Below, piece by piece: positions 49,148-61,318 of a DNA stretch of 64,000 bases. A program made the translations under genes and the position numbers. The DNA is taken from NCBI GenBank assembly GCA_035582835.1, contig JAYKAV010002776.1:298325-362324 (forward strand), given 5' to 3'. The notes under the pieces are model-generated. The model searched no databases, was not told the DNA's origin, and worked only from the letters and a program-made list of their open reading frames with translations. Each line of letters begins with the position of its first letter. The stretch's first letter is position 1. This DNA is from Phoebastria nigripes. Lineage: Eukaryota; Chordata; Aves; Procellariiformes; Diomedeidae.

Positions 49148-52100
49148 AGGGGAATTCTGCTTTACCCAATAGGTCAAGCTATTGGCACGCGGAATATTTA
49201 GATCTCACATAGCAGTTTGGAAACCAACTTGTAAGCTTCCATTGGGGTTATTGAAAAAGTGCTTCTGTACTTAATGTGTGGTGCATGTGGCTGCTCCTGC
49301 TCTGTTATACTCTAAGGACTCTCCACTGGAACACATATGTGATACCACATACTGGGAACTGTAGTCTTTGCAAACTGCACTTCATAAACACTGTGGATGT
49401 TGCCATCTGCTTTATTTTTTAAAAAGCACTAATTCTTGCAAAGTAAAATGTTAGTGCATATGCTGTCTGCCAGTCTGTGAAAAGGTAGAGAAGAGGGAAG
49501 TTCTCAGACAGTAGCTTACCACACTGTCATCTTTTTGGAGTCTTCAAATGGCTGGTACTATCACACAAAGAGTTACTATACCTGCATTCATCTTCATGTA
49601 AGTTTGAATGATCTCCACCTCTAAAGTGAGACCAAGACTTCCATGTTCACTTAAACTCTATATCTGTCAAGGCAAAACTATCTCCAGCATCTACCGTAAC
49701 AAAAATCCAAACTCTTTTGCAGCTCCCTGATAGCAATGTAACAGATACGCTGTTTCTGAAAGTACTGTTCTCTTCAGGATGCTATTCCCATTCATTGCTG
49801 AATCTAGTTTGTAGAAGACACTAGTACAACATTTTGAGAATAAGTGCAATCCTTTATGAGGAAAGATTTATTCTATCTCATTCATCTTTACCATTACCTT
49901 TGAGGCATTTTCCCTCTCTTTTAGTATAACTTAGTCAGATACCTTCATCTCAACTCTCAGTCCAGGTCCAAAGAAATGAAAACAACTAGAAATTATCCCA
50001 CTGCAGAAATGCTGTACACAAAAGAATACACTGGCTTCTGTTAGAGAGAAAGAGATCTGCAGAAGANGTTTGTGGGTTTGTTTCATTGGTAGCAGATGCC
50101 AGTTTTCATTCAACCTGATGTTTTTAAAGAATATAAAACAATGAGCTATGCCCTATCAGAATCATTTTTTAAACAATCACTTCCACCCACTGGACCCTTA
50201 CCATCCCATAATAGGAAAATAGCATTTAGGAAATAACCTGGCTCTAGTTGATGATACATTTATAGCCAAGTACAGGCAATGAGAGTCTCTGCCATTTTAG
50301 CCAAACTATTGACTCTGCAAGTGCTGTTCTGCACAAAATAGGATCTGGTTCTGAAATTAAAGGCTCTGGCTGAGTGCATGAGCTTTCACTTTGTCAGGGG
50401 AATCAAAGGCAGATAATCTCCTTTCTAGCTTTTAACCGTGGAGTGAGCAGGGGTCAGCTCCTGTTCGAAAAGCTTCAGGGCACTCTGTCCACAGATTCCT
50501 TTCAAACCATTCTTCTAACCTGGGACTGCTAGACTGCATTGTGTCCTATCTCCCCCAACTACTATCTTCAATATATTCCTCAAGCCAAAGGCAGCAACCA
50601 GAAATTAAGTCTATTGTGCTTATTCATGCAATGATGGCACAGGAACCACAGCTGGCTGTGAGGCTGGTGTGGAGAGCACTTCCATGTCCCTACTCTTGTT
50701 CAAAGGGATCTTGTTGGGGACTGAAAATCTGGCCCTTCATTTTCAGGTATAATTCACTTTTGAAATATGGTATTTCCCAGTGGAAAGATTTCTTACCTAG
50801 ATCAACCTTCACACTGCTGGGATCAAACAAACAGCGATCAGAAGAAAAGCTTCTTACCATAAGAAGGGCTTAGCTCAAGCACAGTATCTGATCGTGCCCC
50901 AAACTGTGCTGGGCATCTTACAGTACTGACCCTGTGCACCAGAGGTTTCAGCTGTACACCACACTAGGTACAGCAAAGAGGCAGGAAGCAGTGGGGAGGA
51001 AATAAGACAGGAAATAACAAGAATACAACAGCAACACATCAGACGGGATGTGGGCACGGCAGGGCTCNTTGTTCCTAATGAACCACAACAGAGCTCTGAT
51101 TGCCTCCTGTTTGTGGCAGATTCTGTTCTCATGGAGAGGTCTGAGCACAACGAGTGACAACAGGAAGGTATTCTTGCCACGCTGAGTATACAGCCTTCCC
51201 ACTGACTACTGTATAGCACAGAGATATGTCCAGGTTTAAAATTAGCTGCACTTGGTACAGCGTGCAGTATTGATCTCACAGAGTGGAGGTCAGAATGGGA
51301 GCGGAACCCAGCTAAGGAGCTGAAGAAAATGAGCTTATGCTGGGCTCTGTGCTACACTGGACCAATGGCAAAATGAGGCAGTTTAAACCTAGCTAGGATG
51401 GATCTCTGAACGTGTCACTAGTTTGAGGGCAGTGTAGACATATCCTGGCTGGGGTACACCCAATGGACAAAGAGACTTCACTTCTTCCCCTCTCTCACAC
51501 GTGATTTGAGAAATTTCCATCTTCCTTCCACAGCTCCTCCTGGGTCACTCCACACCACTCACCACACAAGACAGAGCTCTGGTACAAGTATGTCCGGAAA
51601 ATTAAGTTTTCCTCATATGTTTGCAGAGGGGCCTCTCTGGGACTGGGGAGCCTCGCACGTTTTTTTTACCTTAACAGGCTTTATTAGGCAGGGCACAGAC
51701 CTATACCACTTCCAGTTCCAGGGTTAGTACAGTTGTTGTTATGAAATGGGGATCTCTGCATCACAGTCTGTTGAGAAGTATGTACACACCCTAAGAAGCT
51801 TATTAAAGGGGCCCTCACACAGCACACGGGGTACCGTTATCCCTGGTGGGTTGTTATTCATTCAAGGAGAGCCATCTTTGAGAGGGGAAGCCCCTAATGC
51901 CTGGAAGCCCCTAATGCCCTTGAGTTGTCTGAGCCAGGGTAATTGGCCAAACGGCAATTATTCCAGTAATGTCATCATTAATCTGAGTGGACTGTGAGGA
52001 AAAAATTATTTGTGCCAATAATAACAAAACCTAGGTACCTACTGTTGGTCTTTAAATCTATGTGAAGGGCTTCTACGTAAAAGGAGTAAGATTTCCATGC

Positions 52101-52948
52101 AGCAGACTTCTCAAAATATGAATGTAGGTTGCTTAATGTTTGTTTCTGACTTGAAAAATACTCACCTCAGATTGAAAACTCAGAGGCAGAATCAAAACCA
52201 AAGTACACTTCATCTTGGTGATGAAGTATTCACGTCTGGACATTTCCTCCTGGCTACTGCATACCAGTAAAAGTATTCTGTAAGACTCCCAAGCAATAGG
52301 ACTACAGGCCCTTTACTGATTAATCCTGCAGGAGTTTGAAGGACACTGTCAAAGAATCATAAAAATTACAAGCCCTATTAATTAACATCCTGCCTATATG
52401 TCTGCCAAAGAAGGGATTATTTTCTTCATTCCTTTTTCTGGGGTTTGACTCATCCAGTTTTAAAATGGATGAGGAGATCCCATTTTATTGCAAAGGAGCT
52501 CTAATTAATGTTCATTTACAGCTCTGTAGAGTTAATTCCAACTCTGAGCTGCATCTACAGCATTGCAGCCATCAACTCAAAACCAGCGAAAGACATTTGA
52601 GCTCAGGAGCAGCTATGCCCCTTTCCGTGATATTCCCCTGTTTTACCCTTTGTCCTTCTTCCTTTCTGATACCATCTATAGGAAAACAGGATCTGTTCAG
52701 CAGTTCATCTGCTCCTGCTGCATAATCCTCTGCAACACACTGCTGGCAGTTGCGGGGATAATTATGTGACCAGGAAGGTTCTGGCAGCAGGTAGTGCCCA
52801 GTGGCAGGAATGAATGAACTTGAAAAGAATAGTTTATTTCCATGCAGAGTCCTTCTAGAAAGACAGAGGAATGCTGAGAAATCAGCGGGAAGGAATGTCT
52901 TTTCAGTAAAACCACAGAATTTGCAGGCAGTATCCCAAACCTGTCTAC

Positions 52949-53030
52949 CCAGCTCTGTCACAGCACTTTCACCAAGCCATTTAACATCGCCATATCTCAG
53001 GCTTCTCAGCTGCAAAGCAGGGAGAAAGTA
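52949..53030 (+). repeat. Possible MIR remnant
   Basis: CCCAGCTCTGTCACAGCACT, CACCAAGCCATTTAACATCG and CTTCTCAGCTGCAAAGCAGG parallel the MIR order (CCAGCTCTGYCACTTAC, GGGCAAGTCATTTAACCT, CTCATCTGCAAAATGGGG). Diverged, so moderate to low confidence. Confidence 0.4.
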
Positions 53031-54770
53031 CTCCTGACAAGGGTGTTCTGTTTCCATCTCAAGACAGGGCTTATAACTTGGGCACTGCTGAAGCATTGTC
53101 AGACTCCCAGAACTAGGTTTAAATGTTATTAAATACAGAAGACAGCTGAATTCCTTAACAGAATGTGCTTCCAACAGGGCTCAGTGTTTTCTTGAAGGGT
53201 CTTTGTATGGTAATGTGACATTTTACAGCCTACATGTAGGCAATTATCTTTGAAAGAAAAATGACCATTTTTCTGGTTTGGTTTGGTTTTTTGTTTTTGA
53301 GAAGAGGCTTTGATTAAAACACATTTCTGGGGGAGCTGATATGCAAGAATGGAATGTGGAAACAAAGCTGATTCAAGAGCTGGAGCTGTTATTAAAGGTA
53401 CTAGAATTAAGGAGCTTGAGGAGGCCTTAGCTAGAGGCATTCAGACAGCATCAGACTCTGACACCAACTGGAACCAGTGTAGTCTGTTGTGTCTGTAAAG
53501 TATTTTTCAGTATCTCCTAGAAAGTCTTCCACAACTAGGCTGCTGCACTCCAGCATGGTTCTAAGTAAGTGAATGACAGAAAAGAATAATTAAAAGCCTT
53601 GTTGTTGCTGCTTAGCATCTCAAAATTGTTTGGACTACTGTAAAATTCTGACATACAGAATTAAACATTAATAATACCTGGTTATATTGGTTTGAGCGCA
53701 AATTTACTGGTAATTCTCATTGTCCTCAGAAAGAAGCTGTTATTCCTCCCTCCTACAGCAATGAAGTCAGTGGAGTTTTTACCACAACTATAGTGGGAGC
53801 AGGAGCAGGTCTTATAGATAGAGGCTTTGAAACTGCAGTCCAAAACATGCATATCTCCATCCACATAGAACCTTTGCTGTGTGAGCAGAAATACTTTTGC
53901 TTTAACTCACAGCCAGCACCAAAAGTTACACTGGTTGTCATGCATACAGCATTTCCATGCACTGTATGCATGGTGTGATTGCCTACTCAGGATACAGGTG
54001 ATCAGCTGCATTCCCAGATCATTAACACCCGACTAAACAAGACTTCAGGATGCTTGGTAATCTCCAAGCCAGTAACATACAGCCTGTATTCACAACCATT
54101 CCTACCAAACCCATTTGTTTTTCCACCTACATGCTTTCAGTTATAATTTGACATTCATCTACCATTCCTACATTCCACAGTTACACCAACAAAAAAATAC
54201 ATTTAGGTCCCTTCAAACACTTCCTTTAACCACTCCTTCCTTCCATACTCTCTCTCCCACATAACAGTCATACATTTATGAGTTTATGGTTGAGCATTCA
54301 CCACAGGGATAAGGAGGTAGGAAGACAGGTTGGGCAGCAAACTGAAAAGGCACAAATGCAAATGTCTTCAGGATTCAACATTTCAGTGTCTGTGCTGGAT
54401 GTCAGTGCCTTTGAAGTAATGTTTTCTCCATCTGCTTCCGTTGGTGTAAAGTCCAGGAGATTTTAAAAATAACAGAGGCTTCATTTAAAAGCAGAAAAAA
54501 TGACAACCAGCCCCTTTCTGGGATTTAGGCTGGGACCACGTGAACATAATTTGCAACCAATCATTTGTAAATTAAAGGGGACTAAGAGAAGACAAAACCA
54601 AAAATCATTTTTTTAAAGGAGTTATTTTTCATTCAGAATGAAAATGCAGCCAGCTTCTCAGCAGCTTCATTCATGAGCCTTTGCTTGTAAGTAATAACTC
54701 GAGTCAAGTACAGTAACTTATTAATTCCTTCTCCTTCCATATTGTATTTCCTGGATTTTGTGTTTCTTAG

Positions 54771-54829
54771 CCATGAAGATAAAGCGTGAGCCAGAGAACA
54801 ACCAGTACCACTCCTCCTCTGTCAAGAAA
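54771..54829 (+). CDS. Candidate internal or first coding exon, gene not recognised
   Basis: A 59-bp segment is bounded by a strong acceptor (pyrimidine-rich tract from about 54723, ending TTTTGTGTTTCTTAG at 54770) and a strong donor (AAGAAA|GTAAGC, GT at 54830-54831). Of the three frames, two hit stops at once (CCA TGA; GCG TGA) and one is open throughout. The open frame reads CC + ATG AAG ATA..., giving MKIKREPENNQYHSSSVKK and ending in phase 0. The ATG two bases into the exon could be the start codon of a gene with a non-coding first exon, or just an internal methionine. IKREP matches the sumoylation consensus (hydrophobic-K-x-E) with a following proline, common in transcription regulators; the rest is hydrophilic and probably disordered. 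Codons end mostly in G or C, unlike the surrounding AT-rich DNA. Likely upstream exons are at the CpG island or at 40440-40493. No downstream exon is established. A chance exon-like match remains possible. Confidence 0.45.
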
Positions 54830-54831
54830 GT

Positions 54832-57800
54832 AAGCTACTCAGCTTTATTATGGAATAGTTTGCTTCTTCCTGTGCATCTGAAGAGCAAACCAGGTTGACA
54901 GAACAAGGACTCCAGTGGGGAGCAGTAGGCTGCTTACACAATTTCCCATTACCAGAGAGTCTGTCAGTGAGATGTTTATTCTACTGGAAAGCAAATTGGG
55001 TCTGGTGATGCTTAAGCCTTCCAGCTGAATCACCCTTAATGTAAGAAATCTATTCCCCCAACAGCTTTGGTTTTTTGGCTTGTTTTTAGGAGGAAATGAG
55101 TCGAGGTCTTCATATTGTTACACATCTCTTCCAAAAACGTTAGCCAGTTTCAATCAAATTCATCAGAGGGTATAGATTTCTTACTAGTGTTGTGAAACCG
55201 GGCAGCCAGGTAGAGAAATGCAGGAATGCCCCTACTGGGGGATAGGCAGCAAGTATCCTCTTTTCAGACATCAAAGCGTCTACAGGAGAGTCCTACCCCA
55301 AGACAAAAACCTCTGGGAAACCAGGTTTCATTGGTTCCACTGCTGCTGGAAACACTTATTTGACCTTTTAATGTCAGGTGAGAGATACAAAGGCTGTTAA
55401 TGATCCCTGTTATTGCAAGAATCATATAATACAGCCTTCTCCTAAACTTATCACAGTCCATCGTAAAACCATTTGTGTTTCTTGTCCCACAAGTCCATTT
55501 GAAAGGCTGTCCCAGAATGTCACTGCTCTGATTGTCAGAAGTCTGGAAATTAGAAGGAAGTTCAGTTTTTCTTGGCGAGTTTGTATTATCTGCTCTAAAG
55601 CCAACATTGCCCTTTAGCTGGAAGACCTCTTCTTCTCTCATGTCTGCCTTCCCCAGACTCCACTGTGGGTTTCCAGGACCTCTGCGCTCTCACCCTTGGC
55701 TCCCCGAGGCTAAACCAGACAAACTCTGTTAATCCCTTTGTATTATAAACTCTCCATTCCCGTCATCATCTGTTCTGATTTAATTCTTGTCTCCTGAACA
55801 TGCTTGCTCAGAAGTCTGCACAGTCATGCCTTGTACCTTACTTCTAGTACTTTATTTCTTCTTTCACTTGCTTGATACAAGTCCTAAGATTGCACTTTTA
55901 CTTTTTTTATGGTTCTATTACACTGACAGCTCACAGATATCCTGAGTCTTTCTCCCCCTTTGCCATTTCCAATTCATGAACTCCAAGCATGTCCCAAAAT
56001 TTCTAGTTATTAATTCTATACATGATATTAATACTTTGAAATATTAAAAATCAACCTGTTCCTCAGACTCAGGTCCTTAAGGCCATTTGGTTCTTTCTGT
56101 ACCATATCCCAGTTTGTCACCTGATGGTATCTCCCTACTTTGGGCCACCAGTAATTTGATCAATATAATTTTGGTTTTGTGTCAATATCATAAGGAAAAC
56201 TATAAATCGGATTGGTCCCNGAACTGATCCTTTGGAAGCTCCATCATTAATCTCCCTCTAAGCTGGTTCTTCCATCACAATAACTTTTTATCCCAATTTT
56301 AATGGATATACAGTCCAGTTAATCAGTCTCCCTCTCTTGCAAATTTTTGCATATTCAAAGATTTGTACCCTTTTCAGTCTTTCTATTTCATTCCATGATG
56401 AATTAACTCCTATATATTAACACTGACAATAGTTCCAGTCTGTATCTTACAACTACATCAGTCACACTGGCCAGTTTTACATTAATAGCATCCAGCACAA
56501 TCTCCTTGCCAGCCACAGATGATAATTAACATTTTTCACCTCCACAGCTATTGATTGTGCAGTACAGGCTAAAAGGACCCTAAGGCTTGCATTCAATGGG
56601 AGTGATTGTTATTGGGGAAGCGCGTTTCCATCTGAGCACTTCTTCTCCATAGCTTCATTACTGTCTTATCTAACTTCAGCCAGAGCCAGCTGCTCATCTC
56701 TTCAGGGCAACTGAAAGCTATGAGATCATGATGGTTTCAGTTAATATTAGGCAGCCTAGAATGGGGTGTCATCCACAGAATACTGGGACTTCAAACTCTC
56801 ACCACCTTTCCTGATGTCCCCATACACATACTGATAGAGAAGCTGAGCTTTCAGGCTACATGTATGAAAGAGAGAAAATTTTTATTGGTTATAAGTTTTA
56901 AGCTCAGAATCAGTATAGTGTTGCTACTGTAGCTCTGTTCCTATGGGTTCTGAGAAAGAATGGGCAGGGAACAGAACACGGGCAATGTATCTGACTATCC
57001 AAAAATGAAAGGTGAAAGCAAACATACGTAAAGGACATGGATAATAAACCAACCAAATAAAAGCAGAATTACTTTCAACATTCTTCAGTATCATTCAATT
57101 TTTAGAGTCCTAGGAGATGCCTACTAAGGATTGTTGATTCAGCCTCCTAAACAGAGTAGTAATTTTTGAGGTTATGATGCCTGCCACCTGATAAGATCAG
57201 TTATCTTACTGAGAAAGAGAATAAACGGGTGCCCTTCTCAAAATTTCACAAGATAAGGGGAAGACAAAAGGTTGATCAGACTTCTTTTGATAGTATTATC
57301 TTTCAACTAAACACATACAAGCATTCCTCTCTCAGTAGTTGTTCTTGGGAATTCAGACAAAAAGTAAATTCATAAAGAGGATCTATCTTTAATACTATTG
57401 GACAAAACTCAGAGGTTAGGATTGCAAGGCACCTTTTTCCAACAGTCAATATTCACTGATTTCTCCAAAAATGCTCTTAGCATCCAGCCTCTATTTCAAA
57501 CCACAGAAGTTGACTACTATCTGTCTATAAAATGGGAGCTATACATGCATTCAAGAATTAAAGGGGGACATTCCGGTAAACTACCATTTGTACAGGTTTT
57601 CAATGATCAATTCATTTGGGATCACAACTAAAACAGTTTTTTCCCTAACAGGAAAACATATTAAAAGATGCCCAGCTCCTCTACTAAACATAGTTCTCTA
57701 AATAGAGGAAAGAATTTTTTAAATTTATGACTGTAAGCCATTTATGTGGTCCAGTCACCTATTGCCTCTAAGCTCACTGGCCTTGTCTTTTGGCCTAAGT

Positions 57801-60509
57801 AGCACTTATTTGTGACCACTGTTGAAGACAGGATATTGACCTATATGGACTATTGGTCTGACCACGTATGGCGGGTTTTGTGTTCTCATATTTACAGTAT
57901 TAGACTCAACACTTTATATTCAGACACAGCAGGCTCCATCCCAGTGGAGCAGGAGCAACATTAATGCTGCAATGCTGTAATATACTACATCAGCAAAAAG
58001 CCTCTTTGAGAGGAAAGACGGCAGACTCACAAACCAGATTTGGTCGTGTTGACAGAGTTACACTGATTGTCTGAGAAATTAACACACTTGCAACTTAAAT
58101 AAAACCCTCCAACTTATGTTCTGCAGAAAGCCTGATTAATATTTTATGGTTTATTACCATTCTTTTGGTAAATTATTCAAAAGCATAGCTCGGCAAAGCA
58201 CACGGGAAGTCCAGAGTGTCAGGTCAATTAGTTGTTTAAGCATTCTGTAGAATTTCAAGTATTTGTTTCCAATTACAGAGTATAAATGTTATGATTGGGG
58301 AACAAGAGGAAGTGAGGTAGGTTAGATATATTCCTTTTTTTAAAATCCACTTAAATATTTGGGGATTAGTACCCCAAGTGTTAGACTTCTCCCTGTCCCT
58401 GCAGTTCTTGTAGCAACAGTTCTGAGGCAAAAACCTATGCTGCTGTGTGCTAGCTGAGAAAAATTAAGACATGTAACTGAGGATTTAATTTCTGCATGCC
58501 TTTATCATGATTAGGTTAGCAAACTGACTAGCAACAGAAGCAACTACTCTATTAGGGATCGTTTAACAATCTCTCCCAAAATTTGTGGGCAGCTTGTAAT
58601 TTCAGAGAGTGAGAAAACAGTCATTTGCTGATGCATTCCAGCTCCCTGCTACTGTGAGATTGTTCTCTATTGTACATTTCCAACCGATCCCTCCAGACCA
58701 CTGAAGCTTTTTAAGTCCTATATATAAGGAACAATGCTTCCCTTCAAATGCTGCTTACAACACAGCAGAGCTCATCAGGAAAGACAGCCAGCCCAAGTAC
58801 TACTCTTCTTAATTGAGTCTAGCTTCTCCTGTACGTGTCTCCCACTCTGGAAATAGTTCTAGTCTTTTGAGCTGTATATACATATCATTCTGGCATGTAA
58901 ACACCCTCAACATGCTTAGCTCTTAATTACTCCACCAGTTTCACTATAACCCCAGGTGCTCCAGTTTAGGGGCATGAAAGGTTTCAGCATTTCATGGGCA
59001 AGAAGATCTGTACTTATTCACAGTTTTCCTTAATGACTATCCCCTTATTTTTCCTCAGTCCTTGATCAGTCCTTTGACAACATATGCACACCTACCCACA
59101 CTGCACTGAAAATTTAATAAATAAACCTGAAGCAATAAAAGGGAATGAGAAGGTTAAGATCCTTAGTGTCATCCTTCAAAGCTACGATTAGGCTCCAACC
59201 CGTTCTTCTAGGTGCTATTTAATGTTCTCCTGTGCAACACGTGCCTTTGTCATTGTCTTGTCCTGGAAGGAGGCAACTTTGCCTTTCAAGCTGGAAACCT
59301 GAAGAAGCCTGTCAATGCGCATTGGATACATCGAATTATCACATTTTAAAATGGCTGCTCACCCTCACACCATCACAATCATCCCAGCTGAGTCTATGGA
59401 CCCTCCTTTTAGACTTGCCTTTGCAGTTTGACAAAAGTCAGGGCTAAATCAATATGTATTGGATCTCCCAGGTTTCAAAAGCAAGAACCTCTTGATTCCT
59501 GTCCCCAGTGACAGCACCTCCTACAGCTTTCTGCTTCTTCTACAGAGATCAGGGATGGAAAAGCATTAGTCCTATAACGATTCTGTCTGTGGTTACACAG
59601 TCACATTAATGTAACTGAAATCCATGCCAGTGCTGAATGGGATGGTGCTGCCCACCTCTGCATCACTAAACACTTACTCCCACTATGTCCCTTGTCTTGG
59701 TATAAGAGCCCACACAGGTACACGGTGAGCTAGATCAGGTACCTGGTCTGGCAGAAGAAGGAAGGACAAAGAAAATCATGGCAAGGCAAAACAAGGGAAG
59801 AGGGAAAAGAGACAGAAAAGAAGAGAGAGGGGAGAGTGGAAGAGGGTGGAGAGGGAAAAGACTTTAACTAGGTGACTTTCCTGATTTAGTTTATGTGGCC
59901 ACACAAATGCTAGTGCCTTATCAAGGGAGACAGAGAAACACTTCCAGAAGCAGAGAAGATGGGGGGACTACCACTCTCCATGACAATCATGGGCCTGTGC
60001 TAGCTTGGACTGACTGCATAACCACAGCTCATAAGCCACAAAAGTCCAGGCTTTCTGACCAAGTCAGCAAACCGGCTACACAGGAGCACCCTGACTTCAT
60101 AGCTGAGACACCTCCCCTTTACCTCGGGGTCAGAAATGAGTAGGCAAATGGACTGACGTTTCAAGTAAGAAGCAGGAAAGACATTTAAGACAGTGCTGAT
60201 TATAGAAAAACCTGATGAAAGAGAGGAAGGAGTACTGAAAATGAATGCTTTAAGGTACATCAGCATAAAGGCAAGCTGACAATACCATTCATCGACTAAC
60301 TAAATAATTTCCAGATATATTTTGAGCAAGAGAAGCATGCAGATCTCACACTGTTCTCCATTCCCATTTAACAGGGACATTATATCTTGCTTACCAAAGC
60401 ATTAGGCGTAGACCACAGCTAACGACCAAATTGGCAGTGCAATGGTGTGATAAAGTAATTCACATAAATATTTCTAATACCTGGCATTTCTTCAGTTATT
60501 CCAAGAGAC
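54832..60509. other. Intron-like DNA, no gene seen
   Basis: No supported exon. A TATA-like CTATATATAAGG at about 58719-58730 stands alone without other promoter features. A purine-rich tract runs at about 59793-59861 on the plus strand. The 125-codon minus frame at 55264-55641 and its plus-strand complement lack motifs. Confidence 0.45.
59793..59861 (+). repeat. Purine-rich tract
   Basis: About 69 nt, almost entirely A/G on the plus strand with GGGAAGAGGGAAAAGAGA-type units and only a few interruptions. Triplex-prone in principle; no known function. Confidence 0.6.
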
Positions 60510-60643
60510 TCTCAAAGTTCTTCATACAAAGAATGAATTACGGTTCACAACAAGCTGATAAAGTACAAAACAACCCTATTGCACCGTTGGAAAACAGAGG
60601 CACAGAGCATTACTGTCTGTAACCACATAGCAAAGTAGTAGCA
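60510..60643 (-). repeat. MIR or L3-type remnant, minus strand
   Basis: The plus strand reads CTCTCAAAGTTCTTCATACA, then ACAACCCTATTGCACC, GTTGGAAAACAGAGGCACAG and TAACCACATAGCAAAGTAGT. This is the order seen in reverse-complemented MIR/L3 elements (ACAACCCTATGAGGT, GGAAACTGAGGCACAGAG, then GGTCACACAGCTAGTAAGT). Diverged but collinear over about 130 bp. Confidence 0.5.
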
Positions 60644-61289
60644 TCATGTGGGTTATCCATCTATATCAAAATGTAAAATCTTTAATGTCGGATTCAGCAC
60701 CAACAGTGATCATAGTGGCAGTTACCACCACTGGCTGTTGCAGTTTTTGGATGGACAGACTTCATCCCACTCTCAAATGGCTCGCTCCATCTGCCACCTC
60801 TCAGTCTACCATTTCAAATACTGGCAAGAAAGCATTATGTATGAGGTATACAAAGTAAGTTTATGATCCAACATTTCTGCTTTCCCCAAAGGCAGGTCCT
60901 GAAGAAATATTTGGTTAGCTACAGAAATGTCACTGAAATATGGAGCCTTCCAGGCAATCGCTGATTAGCTCAGGGAACAAGACAAAAAGAAAACAAATGT
61001 TCTTACGAGAACCAGTATATTTTTCCTTTGCTACTTTCAGAACAGTACGACAAGCCACGCATCCTTTGGCAGACTGCTTTCTCCTTTGCACCATGGTGAA
61101 ATATGTACATTAGTATCTGCTCCTAAGGTATCAGCTTTTCAAATTGTGGGAACCTCTTGGTAAGAGTACTGAAGCTCAGCTCCGCTAGTATGTTTCCACC
61201 CACCAGCTGGAGATAAATTTATGCATTAAGAGATAGCAGAAACCTCCAGGAAGAAGTCAAATTTCAATCTCTTCTGACTACCCTTGCAG

Positions 61290-61318
61290 AAACTGATACG
61301 CCTGATGGCTCTGATCAG
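61290..61318 (+). other. Possible 29-bp microexon (weak)
   Basis: A good acceptor (CTTCTGACTACCCTTGCAG, ending 61289) and a good donor (CAG|GTGGGT) bracket 29 bp. In the phase left by the candidate exon at 54771 it would read KLIRLMALI plus two bases; another frame reads TDTPDGSDQ; the third has a stop. Pairs of fair splice signals this close are expected by chance in long introns, so this is only a pointer. Confidence 0.15.

Larger units (their letters stand above)
47760..54770. other. Intron-like DNA upstream of the candidate exon
   Basis: No further exon supported. It contains the poly-T/poly-G junction at 48267-48310, a (GGACA)n repeat at 49122-49147, a TATATAAA at 49066-49073 with an ATTGG (inverted CCAAT) 30 bp upstream, a 17-bp tandem duplication near 51885-51920 (GAAGCCCCTAATGCC units), and a MIR-like scrap at 52949-53030. 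The 200-codon minus frame at 52572-53174 has no recognisable motif. Confidence 0.45.

Noticed and set aside
52572..53174. 200-codon minus-strand frame
   Set aside because: No motif; overlaps a MIR-like remnant on the opposite strand and two other random frames.
58719..58730. TATA-like CTATATATAAGG
   Set aside because: No supporting upstream elements, initiator or splice donor; such words are common in AT-rich DNA.
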